This document shows, piece after piece, positions 1 through 7,329 of a stretch of 8,813 nucleotides of DNA. A program made the translations under genes and the position numbers. Every line of letters starts with the position of its first letter. Position 1 is the first letter of the stretch. The notes under the pieces are model-generated. The model did no database searches. It was not told the DNA's origin and saw nothing but the letters and a program-made list of their open reading frames with translations. The DNA is from an uncultured Lachnospiraceae bacterium (GTDB lineage Bacteria > Bacillota > Clostridia > Lachnospirales > Lachnospiraceae), in contig CAUCOL010000055.1 in assembly GCA_958444395.1 (NCBI GenBank), positions 1-8,813 of the forward strand, given 5' to 3'.

Positions 1-51
1 GATCTGAAAGATTACAGTAAGAAGCACCCGGACGAAGACCCTGATAAGTAG
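1..51 (+). CDS. 3' end of an upstream gene, possibly AtpZ (partial)
   Basis: Frame 1 is open from the first base and ends at TAG 49-51, giving only 16 residues, DLKDYSKKHPDEDPDK. The tail is hydrophilic and charged. The stop codon overlaps the AGGAGG ribosome binding site (50-55) of the next gene, which points to the same transcript. In many Clostridia a short membrane protein of the AtpZ family precedes atpI in this operon, and a charged C-terminal tail would fit. That identity rests on position alone, because too little is visible to recognise a family. The operon promoter must lie upstream of the window. Confidence 0.55.
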   Translation, partial: DLKDYSKKHPDEDPDK

Positions 52-64
52 GAGGTTTGTTTGA

Positions 65-454
65 TTGAAACAGACGGAGCAGACAAAACAACTGATAAAA
101 GAAATATTGACGGGGCTTGTGTTCTGGTCTGCGGTAATCCTGCTTGTACTGGTGATCGCTGCGAAGCATAAGATGGCTGTGGCAGCCGGTGTAGGTGTCG
201 GTATGGTGACGGCGGCAGGTTTGCTTTTTCATATGGTGCATCATCTGGATATCGCATTGGATCTGGACAGTGGACGGGCTCAGAGGCATACGCAGTTTGC
301 GGCGATGCAGCGTACGGCGATCATGGCGGTCGTTATGGTGGTGTCCGTTTTTTTGTACAGGTATATCCATCCGATCGGTGTTGTTCTTGGCATATTTGGA
401 CTGAAGATTGCGGCATTACTGCAGCCGAGGATTCATCGCATGTTTGGAAAATAA
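65..454 (+). CDS. atpI: ATP synthase accessory subunit I (AtpI)
   Basis: This 129-residue protein is predicted to have four membrane segments (roughly residues 16-34, 37-58, 84-101 and 103-120), with a basic C-terminus ending in RIHRMFGK. Length, topology and position as the gene before subunit a match the AtpI/subunit I family. Members are thought to assist assembly or stability of the c-ring (and Mg2+ uptake has been proposed) without belonging to the final complex. The start is TTG 65, which lies 9 nt after a perfect AGGAGG at 50-55. TTG 61 is in another frame and closer to that site. The sequence is weakly conserved in this family, so the name depends partly on context. Confidence 0.85.
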   Translation: MKQTEQTKQLIKEILTGLVFWSAVILLVLVIAAKHKMAVAAGVGVGMVTAAGLLFHMVHHLDIALDLDSGRAQRHTQFAAMQRTAIMAVVMVVSVFLYRYIHPIGVVLGIFGLKIAALLQPRIHRMFGK

Positions 455-550
455 AGGGCTTGTCTGCCATGCTGTATATGGGGATGACAGGCACTATATT
501 TTATAAAAAAGATCATGCAGACCTCTCTGTTTATGGGAGGAGACTTCTGG

Positions 551-571
551 ATGATCGACAAAATCAAATAG
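551..571 (+). CDS. Six-codon mini-ORF with strong ribosome binding site, upstream of atpB
   Basis: ATG 551 opens a reading frame for MIDKIK, ending at TAG 569-571. It lies 8 nt after GGGAGGAG (535-542), which is one of the best ribosome-binding matches in the window. The stop lies 17 nt before the preferred atpB start. It could be a leader peptide that loads ribosomes for atpB, or simply a chance ATG. Nothing in the peptide itself suggests a function. Confidence 0.2.
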   Translation: MIDKIK

Positions 572-574
572 CAA

Positions 575-585
575 AGGAAGGTGAG
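575..585 (+). promoter_or_regulatory. Ribosome binding site that sets the atpB start at GTG 589
   Basis: The AAGGAAGGTGAG-like stretch pairs with the 3' end of 16S rRNA (AGGTGA at 579-584, or AGGAAG just before it). It sits 4-9 nt before GTG 589. ATG 587 overlaps this start in another frame but stops after six codons. The in-frame TTG 460 has no suitable site, and ATG 469 has only AAAGGG at 453-458. Confidence 0.65.
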
Positions 586-588
586 AAT

Positions 589-1368
589 GTGGGAAGCAGG
601 GTCTTAGGCATTTCACAGAGTCTGGGCAGTGCAGGACTGATACATGCAGCGGACGACAGCCAGGTAGATTTCTTTATACATGGCTATAAGAAGCTGTCGT
701 TTTTCGGCCAGCCGGTATATCTGACGACGACGCATATTTCTATGCTGATCATTATACTGGGGATACTGATATTTGCCATCTGCGCGAACCGGGCGATACG
801 AAAGGCTGATCCAAACGAAGTACCGGGACCGTTTTTGAATGCGATCGAACTGATAGTCGAGATGCTGGATAAGATGGTAGCTGGTTCGATGGGCAAAAAG
901 AAAGCACTTCGCTTCAGAAATTATGTCAGTGCGCTCTTTTTGTTTATCCTGGTATGTAACTTATCCGGACTGCTGGGACTTCGAGCTCCGACAGCAGATT
1001 TTGGTGTCACGTTTCCGTTGGCAGTGATCACATGGTTTATGATCCAGATCAATGGATTCCGCTATCAGAAGTTTGGCAAGATCAAGGGATTATTTGAACC
1101 GATCTTTTTGTTCTTCCCAATGAATCTGATCAGTGAATTTTCGACACCGGTGTCTATGTCGCTGCGTTTGTTCGGTAATATCTTATCAGGTACCGTTATG
1201 ATGGGTCTGATCTACGGTTTATTACCAAAGTTCCTGACTTGGGTATGGCCGGCAGCACTGCATGCATACCTGGATGTATTTTCGGGATGTATACAGGCGT
1301 ATGTATTCTGTATGCTGACGATGTGTTTCGTAGCCGATGCGATAGGAGACGGAATACCGGAAGACTGA
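589..1368 (+). CDS. atpB: F1Fo ATP synthase subunit a
   Basis: Subunit a is the membrane stator that forms the two ion half-channels against the c-ring. From GTG 589 the protein has 259 residues, normal for the family. Membrane segments lie near residues 46-66, 108-127, 136-155, 170-215 (a long hairpin) and 225-255. The hallmark SLRLFGNILSG carries the essential stator arginine at R193, equivalent to R210 in E. coli. The C-terminal helix contains the conserved GCIQAYVF, whose Gln corresponds to E. coli Q252. The frame remains open upstream to TTG 460, but that extension is polar and lacks a good ribosome binding site, so I use 589. ATG 469 would add 40 residues and is the main alternative. 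The gene follows atpI and precedes atpE, as is standard. Confidence 0.95.
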   Translation: MGSRVLGISQSLGSAGLIHAADDSQVDFFIHGYKKLSFFGQPVYLTTTHISMLIIILGILIFAICANRAIRKADPNEVPGPFLNAIELIVEMLDKMVAGSMGKKKALRFRNYVSALFLFILVCNLSGLLGLRAPTADFGVTFPLAVITWFMIQINGFRYQKFGKIKGLFEPIFLFFPMNLISEFSTPVSMSLRLFGNILSGTVMMGLIYGLLPKFLTWVWPAALHAYLDVFSGCIQAYVFCMLTMCFVADAIGDGIPED

Positions 1369-1388
1369 TACAGAGAATATGAAGGGAT

Positions 1389-1428
1389 CGGTACATTAGC
1401 ACAGAGAGCTTTATTGGTTATTGTACCG
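1389..1428 (+). promoter_or_regulatory. Intergenic RNA hairpin before atpE
   Basis: CGGTACA at 1389-1395 is a perfect inverse of TGTACCG at 1422-1428. Past a T/T mismatch, TAGC (1397-1400) can pair with GTTA (1417-1420) if one G-U pair is allowed. The hairpin ends 15 nt before the strong AGGAGG site (1444-1449) of atpE. No T-tract follows, so it is not an intrinsic terminator. A role in protecting the mRNA or marking a processing site for the highly expressed c subunit is an inference. Confidence 0.5.
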
Positions 1429-1445
1429 GCAAGAAATGAATTTAG

Positions 1446-1721
<276 letters not shown>

Positions 1722-1762
1722 TTCCTGTCTCTTATACGCAGAAAACGAAAGGAGGCTGAGAA

Positions 1763-2320
1763 GTGAGTGGTTTGATAAATGTAGCTCTGGCAGAGAGCGG
1801 ACTGGGCGACCGTATTTTCGGACTGGATCCGCAGGTGTTATTTGATTCGCTGATTACACTGGTGGCAATGTTTTTCCTGTTCCTGCTGTTATCCTATCTG
1901 CTGTTCAATCCGGCAAGAAAGCTGATGGAGCAGCGTAAAGCGCTGATTAAGGAGCAGATGGATACTGCGGCAAAAGAAAAAGCCGATGCCATTGGATTTA
2001 AAGAAGAATATGATGCCAGACTCAAAAATGTTGATAAAGAAGCAGAGGAGATTCTTTCTGACACCAGAAAGAAAGCTCTGAAAAAGGAAAATGAAATCGT
2101 AGATGATGCCAAAGAAGAGGCAGCCCGTATCCTGGATCGTGCGAACCGTGAGGTTGAGCTGGAGAAGTCCAGGGTTAAAGATGAGGTAAAGCAGGAGATG
2201 ATCTCCGTAGCCACTGCAATGGCAGGCAAGATTGTTGCATCTTCCTTAGATGAAAAAACACAGTCACAGTTGATCGACGACACTTTAAAAGAGATGGGTG
2301 ATGAAACATGGCTAAGTTAG
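1763..2320 (+). CDS. atpF: F1Fo ATP synthase subunit b
   Basis: Subunit b is the peripheral-stalk dimer that links the membrane stator to F1. The 185-residue protein has a short outer N-terminus, one membrane helix at about residues 25-48, then the conserved FNPARKLMEQR junction. A long, charged helical stretch at about 52-160 is rich in Lys, Glu and Ala, as expected for the b coiled coil. The start is GTG 1763, 7 nt after AGGAGG (1750-1755). The C-terminus overlaps the start of atpH by 13 nt, so translation of b and delta is probably coupled. Only one b-type gene is present, so the stalk should be a homodimer. Confidence 0.95.
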   Translation: MSGLINVALAESGLGDRIFGLDPQVLFDSLITLVAMFFLFLLLSYLLFNPARKLMEQRKALIKEQMDTAAKEKADAIGFKEEYDARLKNVDKEAEEILSDTRKKALKKENEIVDDAKEEAARILDRANREVELEKSRVKDEVKQEMISVATAMAGKIVASSLDEKTQSQLIDDTLKEMGDETWLS

Positions 2321-2862
2321 TATCCGATGTATACGGCGAGGCTTTGTTTGAACTCGCTGTAGAAGAAAATGCAGTGGATTCCCTGCTTGAAGAAGTGGAG
2401 GTAGTCCAACAGGTGCTGGATGCCAATGAAGAGTTTGTAAAGCTGATGTGCCACCCGGAGATGAGTGCCGAGGAGAAGTCCTCTGTACTGGAGACGGTGT
2501 TTAAAGGCAGAGTCAGTGATGACATAACCGGATTTATTCTGACGATCGAGAGCAAAGGCAGATTCAAAGAGATCGATGCGATCTTGTCCTATTTTGTGGA
2601 CAGAGTCAGAGAATACAAAAAGATTGGCAAGGCATATGTGACATCTGCTGTTCCGTTGACGCAGGAGCAGAAGGAAAAGATCGAGGAGCGTTTGCTTGCG
2701 ACGACACCTTATGTTTCTTTCCTGATGGAATATCGGGAGGATCCTTCACTGATCGGTGGTCTGGTGATCCAGATCGGTGACAGAGTGGTGGACAGCAGTA
2801 TTAAAACAGAGCTGGGCAACATGGCGAAGAGCCTGTCAAAGATCCAGCTGAATAAACAATAA
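2308..2862 (+). CDS. atpH: F1Fo ATP synthase subunit delta (OSCP-like)
   Basis: Delta caps the alpha3beta3 head and holds the b dimer to it. The 184-residue protein has the normal length, with a helical N-terminal domain (about 1-105) beginning VSDVYGEALFELA. Near the C-terminus (residues 145-169) it has the family signature with DPSLIGGLVIQIGDRVVD. ATG 2308 lies inside the end of atpF. A GGTGA at 2297-2301, 6 nt upstream, can serve as ribosome binding site, but the overlap suggests coupled translation as well. Confidence 0.95.
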   Translation: MAKLVSDVYGEALFELAVEENAVDSLLEEVEVVQQVLDANEEFVKLMCHPEMSAEEKSSVLETVFKGRVSDDITGFILTIESKGRFKEIDAILSYFVDRVREYKKIGKAYVTSAVPLTQEQKEKIEERLLATTPYVSFLMEYREDPSLIGGLVIQIGDRVVDSSIKTELGNMAKSLSKIQLNKQ

Positions 2863-2886
2863 ATTGAAAGAAGGTGCAAGAGTATC

Positions 2887-4401
2887 ATGAATTTGAAACC
2901 GGAAGAGATCAGTTCCGTTATCAAGGAACAGATTAAAAATTACAGCACCAAATTTGAGGTGGCTGACACCGGCACGGTTATACAGGTGTCCGATGGTATT
3001 GCCCGTATACATGGTCTGGAAAAGGCGATGCAGGGTGAACTTCTGGAATTTCCAAATGAGATTTACGGCATGGTTCTGAACTTAGAGGAGGACAATGTCG
3101 GTGCTGTACTCTTAGGTGACCGTAAGAATATCAATGAAGGCGATATCGTTAAGACAACAGGACGAGTAGTAGAAGTGCCGGTTGGTGATGCGATGTTAGG
3201 ACGTGTAGTAAATGCACTGGGACAGCCGATTGATGGAAAGGGACCTATTGATACAGATAAAAGACGTCAGATTGAACGAGTAGCATCTGGTGTTATTTCC
3301 AGAAAGTCCGTAGATACACCGTTGCAGACGGGTATCAAGGCGATTGACTCGATGGTGCCGATCGGAAGAGGACAGCGTGAGCTGATCATCGGTGACCGTC
3401 AGACAGGTAAGACAGCGATTGCGATCGATACGATCATCAATCAGAAGGGGCAGAATGTTAAATGTATCTATGTTGCGATCGGTCAGAAGGCATCTACGGT
3501 AGCATCTATCGTTAAGAAGCTGGAAGAATTTGGCGCAATGGATTATACGACGATCGTAGCAGCGACTGCCAGTGAACTGGCTCCCCTGCAGTACATTGCT
3601 CCATACTCCGGTTGTGCGATCGGTGAGGAGTGGATGGACAACGGACAGGATGTACTGATCATTTATGATGATCTGACCAAGCATGCGGCAGCTTACCGTA
3701 CACTGTCTCTGCTGCTGAAGCGCCCACCGGGACGTGAGGCATATCCTGGTGATGTATTCTATCTGCATTCCAGATTATTAGAGCGTGCTGCCAGACTTTC
3801 CGATAAGCTGGGTGGCGGTTCGCTGACAGCCCTGCCGATCATTGAGACGCAGGCAGGCGATGTATCTGCATACATTCCGACAAACGTTATCTCTATCACA
3901 GATGGTCAGATCTATCTGGAGACAGAGATGTTTAACTCTGGTTTTCGTCCGGCTATCAATGCCGGTCTGTCTGTATCACGAGTAGGTGGTTCTGCACAGA
4001 TCAAGGCGATGAAGAAGATCTCCGGACCGATCCGTATCGAGCTGGCACAGTATCGTGAGCTGGCATCTTTCTCTCAGTTCAGTTCTGATCTGGATCCTGA
4101 GACAAAAGCACAGCTGGCACAGGGTGAACGTATCCGCGAGATCCTGAAGCAGGATCAGTACAATCCAATGCCTGTAGAGAATCAGGTAATGATCATTTAT
4201 GCGGCTACACAGAAATACCTGATCGATGTTGAGGTGGCAGACATTCTCGACTTTGAGAAGGGATTGCTCGAATATATTGATACCAAGTATCCGGAGGTAC
4301 CGGAAGCGATCCGCACAGAGGGTGAGATCAAGCCGGAGACAGAGGAAAAACTGGTACAGGGTATTAAAGAATTTAAGGCAGATTTCCTGAAGAATAAATA
4401 A
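2887..4401 (+). CDS. atpA: F1Fo ATP synthase subunit alpha
   Basis: Alpha is the non-catalytic nucleotide-binding subunit of the F1 head, and it supplies the arginine finger to the beta sites. The 504-residue length is typical. An N-terminal beta-barrel (about 25-95) is followed by the P-loop GDRQTGKT at 169-176. The Walker B region [10 protein letters not shown] has D261 and D262. The alpha/beta signature [10 protein letters not shown] lies at 355-364, with the finger arginine R365 immediately after. The C-terminal helical domain follows to the end. The start is ATG 2887, 10 nt after AGAAGGTG (2869-2876) and 24 nt after atpH. No key residue is missing. The 107-nt spacer to atpG is unusually long for this operon and contains a hairpin. 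Confidence 0.98.
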   Translation: MNLKPEEISSVIKEQIKNYSTKFEVADTGTVIQVSDGIARIHGLEKAMQGELLEFPNEIYGMVLNLEEDNVGAVLLGDRKNINEGDIVKTTGRVVEVPVGDAMLGRVVNALGQPIDGKGPIDTDKRRQIERVASGVISRKSVDTPLQTGIKAIDSMVPIGRGQRELIIGDRQTGKTAIAIDTIINQKGQNVKCIYVAIGQKASTVASIVKKLEEFGAMDYTTIVAATASELAPLQYIAPYSGCAIGEEWMDNGQDVLIIYDDLTKHAAAYRTLSLLLKRPPGREAYPGDVFYLHSRLLERAARLSDKLGGGSLTALPIIETQAGDVSAYIPTNVISITDGQIYLETEMFNSGFRPAINAGLSVSRVGGSAQIKAMKKISGPIRIELAQYRELASFSQFSSDLDPETKAQLAQGERIREILKQDQYNPMPVENQVMIIYAATQKYLIDVEVADILDFEKGLLEYIDTKYPEVPEAIRTEGEIKPETEEKLVQGIKEFKADFLKNK

Positions 4402-4416
4402 ATGTAGCATGGAAAG

Positions 4417-4483
4417 GTCTGTGCCGGTACAGCAAATAGTACACCGGGTGTGTGATTTGTGCTGTACCAGATATGGGACAGAC
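4417..4483 (+). promoter_or_regulatory. Interrupted RNA hairpin between atpA and atpG
   Basis: GGTACAGCA at 4426-4434 pairs perfectly with TGCTGTACC at 4460-4468. An outer stem forms from GTCTGT (4417-4422) with ACAGAC (4478-4483), plus CC (4424-4425) with GG (4475-4476). It is separated from the inner stem by a G/G mismatch and a six-base bulge on the right side. In total about 17 pairs enclose a 25-nt loop. No T-tract follows, so it is not an intrinsic terminator. It may stabilise the 3' end of atpA mRNA or limit expression of atpG, whose product is needed at one third of the amount of alpha. Confidence 0.55.
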
Positions 4484-4508
4484 GATAAGAAAGGCATGGT
4501 AAGCGATT

Positions 4509-5387
4509 ATGGCCTCAATGAGAGATATAAAAAGGCGTAAGGAAAGTGTCCAGAGTACCGGACAGATTACCAAGGCTATGAAGCTGGTTTCTTCTGTGAA
4601 GCTGAATAAAGCGAAGCAGGGGGCAGAGGAGTCCAAACCATACTTCGATACGATGTATGAGACGGTGGCAGGCATGATCGCCAAATCCGGCGAGATGTCC
4701 CATCCTTATCTGCAGAAAAGCCAGTCGGATAAAAAGGCAGTTATCGTGGTTTCTTCCAACCGTGGACTGGCGGGCGGCTATAATTCCAACATCGTGAAGA
4801 TGGTGACCAGGGATGAACGCTTCACACCACAGAATACCGAGATCTATGCAGTCGGAACAAAGGGACGTGACTCTTTGGAACGTGCCGGATTTACCGTGCA
4901 TGCGGATTGTTCTGAGGCGATGAACGGTCCTATCTATCAGGATGCGATGGAGATTGGAAAGGAAGTCTTAAGTCAGTTTACGATGGGACAGATCGGGGAG
5001 ATCTACCTGGTATATACGATTTTCAAAAATACCGTAGTACAGATTCCGACGATGGTGAAGCTGCTTCCGATCGATGCACAGGATATTGCATCGGAGCAGG
5101 AGGAAGATCAGAGCCCGTTGGATAAGATTACTCTGATGAATTATGAACCGGAACCGGAAGAGGCTTTAAATGCAATCGTTCCGAAATATATCAATAGCCT
5201 GATATTTGGCGGATTGGTAGAGTCTTATGCCAGTGAAAATGGTGCGCGTATGCAGGCGATGGATTCTGCAACCAGCAATGCGGAAGAAATGATCAGTGAC
5301 CTGTCCCTGAAATATAACCGGGCAAGACAGGCTTCGATCACGCAGGAGCTGACAGAGATCATAGCCGGAGCATCCGCTATTCAGTAA
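4509..5387 (+). CDS. atpG: F1Fo ATP synthase subunit gamma
   Basis: Gamma is the central shaft that rotates inside alpha3beta3 and joins it to the c-ring. The 292-residue protein begins with the typical MRDIKRR and STGQITKAMKLVS helix. It contains SSNRGLAGGYN in the Rossmann-like domain and ends with the family signature ITQELTEIIAGASA. An acidic segment near residues 195-205 (SEQEEDQSP) is within the normal variable region. ATG 4509 fits the family N-terminus; ATG 4518, three codons on, is possible. The ribosome binding site is the weakest in the operon: AAAGG at 4490-4494 is 14 nt away. Together with the preceding hairpin this would fit lower gamma synthesis relative to alpha and beta, which is an inference. 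Confidence 0.97.
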   Translation: MASMRDIKRRKESVQSTGQITKAMKLVSSVKLNKAKQGAEESKPYFDTMYETVAGMIAKSGEMSHPYLQKSQSDKKAVIVVSSNRGLAGGYNSNIVKMVTRDERFTPQNTEIYAVGTKGRDSLERAGFTVHADCSEAMNGPIYQDAMEIGKEVLSQFTMGQIGEIYLVYTIFKNTVVQIPTMVKLLPIDAQDIASEQEEDQSPLDKITLMNYEPEPEEALNAIVPKYINSLIFGGLVESYASENGARMQAMDSATSNAEEMISDLSLKYNRARQASITQELTEIIAGASAIQ

Positions 5388-5410
5388 AATAAAAAAGGAG
5401 TGAGACATAA

Positions 5411-6817
<1,407 letters not shown>

Positions 6818-6833
6818 ACAGATGCGCGGAAAT

Positions 6834-6840
6834 GAGGAGG
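6834..6840 (+). promoter_or_regulatory. Ribosome binding site of atpC
   Basis: GAGGAGG lies just before ATG 6844. The gap is only 3 nt from the last G, but 6 nt if the first GAGG is used. ATG 6832 is in the same frame but overlaps this site and has no good site of its own, so 6844 is preferred. It gives the usual M-A-D-K start. Confidence 0.6.
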
Positions 6841-6843
6841 CCT

Positions 6844-7248
6844 ATGGCAGACAAAACATTCAATCTGCAGATTATCTCTCCAACGAGGATCTTCTATGAT
6901 GATCAGATCGATATGGTAGAGATGAAGACGTCAGAGGGAGAGATCGGTGTTCTGCCGGGACATATCCCGCTGACAGCGATCCTGGAACCGGGCATTCTCC
7001 ATATCAAAAAAGACGGAGCGACCCGGGATGCAGCGATGCATGACGGATTCGTACAGATTCAGAAAGATAAAGTCACCATCCTTGCCGAGTCCTGTGAGTG
7101 GCCGGAGGAGATTGATATCCACCGGGCACAGGAGGCGAAGGAAAGAGCGGAACGCCGGCTGAAAAGCGGCAAGAAAGAGGTTGATATGCTTCGTGCAGAG
7201 CTTGCACTGAAGAAAGCCCTGATCCGCCTGGATGTGGCGAAGAAATAA
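6844..7248 (+). CDS. atpC: F1Fo ATP synthase subunit epsilon
   Basis: Epsilon sits on the gamma shaft next to the c-ring and, in many bacteria, its C-terminal helices inhibit ATP hydrolysis. From ATG 6844 it has 134 residues. The N-terminal beta-sandwich (about 1-85) contains EGEIGVLPGHIPL starting at residue 31, and the charged C-terminal part (about 88-134) forms the two-helix domain. The full helical domain is present, so autoinhibition is possible but cannot be judged from sequence alone. This is the last gene of the operon, 26 nt after atpD and followed by an intrinsic terminator. Confidence 0.95.
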   Translation: MADKTFNLQIISPTRIFYDDQIDMVEMKTSEGEIGVLPGHIPLTAILEPGILHIKKDGATRDAAMHDGFVQIQKDKVTILAESCEWPEEIDIHRAQEAKERAERRLKSGKKEVDMLRAELALKKALIRLDVAKK

Positions 7249-7270
7249 TTACGATTTATACGTTAGAAAT

Positions 7271-7310
7271 AGGGACAGATACCTGGAGAAATCCGGTCTG
7301 TCCCTTTTTT
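7271..7310 (+). terminator. Rho-independent terminator of the atp operon
   Basis: GGGACAGA at 7272-7279 pairs with TCTGTCCC at 7297-7304, and six T residues follow (7305-7310). Inner pairing of ACC (7281-7283) with GGT (7295-7297), and of GG (7285-7286) with CC (7293-7294), can extend the helix around an AGAAAT loop. It starts 22 nt after the atpC stop. The opposite strand lacks a good T-tract after the stem, so it appears to act in one direction only. Confidence 0.92.
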
Positions 7311-7329
7311 GAAAGAGAGGAGTAGCATA

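Larger units (their letters stand above)
460..588 (+). other. atpI-atpB spacer, AT-rich leader of atpB
   Basis: This is the longest non-coding stretch inside the operon (134 nt counting from the atpI stop). It contains an AT-rich patch near 495-507 (TATATT followed by TATAAA), a GGGAGGAG ribosome-binding-like site at 535-542 that serves only a six-codon reading frame, and the atpB ribosome binding site at 575-585. GTCTGC at 462-467 can pair with GCAGAC at 517-522, but the loop would be large. The atpB frame stays open across the region, so an N-terminal extension cannot be excluded. Its residues are hydrophilic and unlike the family, however. I find no -35 box at a proper distance from the AT-rich patch. 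Confidence 0.5.

Noticed and set aside
495..507. A possible -10 box (TATATT or TATAAA) for an internal promoter before atpB.
   Set aside because: No acceptable -35 hexamer lies 16-18 nt upstream (the best is CTGTAT, two of six matches) and there is no extended -10. The AT-rich patch alone is not enough.
460..588. A 43-residue N-terminal extension of subunit a, starting at TTG 460 or ATG 469.
   Set aside because: The extension is polar and not like subunit a N-termini, would make the protein longer than usual, and GTG 589 has a better ribosome binding site. ATG 469 is kept as an alternative.
2308..2320. The overlap of atpF and atpH as a possible frameshift or fusion.
   Set aside because: Both proteins have normal length and intact ends. 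Short overlaps with coupled translation are common in this operon.
3196..3768. A 190-codon open frame on the minus strand inside atpA, and similar ones in atpF, atpG and atpD.
   Set aside because: They lie opposite highly conserved genes, their products are Cys, Arg and Leu rich low-quality translations with no recognisable domain, and none has a convincing ribosome binding site.
4416..4483. Similarity between the arms of the atpA-atpG hairpin (GGTCTGT, GGGACAGAC) and the terminator arms at 7272-7304 as a dispersed repeat family.
   Set aside because: The matches are only 7-8 bases, occur in opposite order, and GGGACAG/CTGTCCC arms are simple sequences that can recur in terminators by chance.
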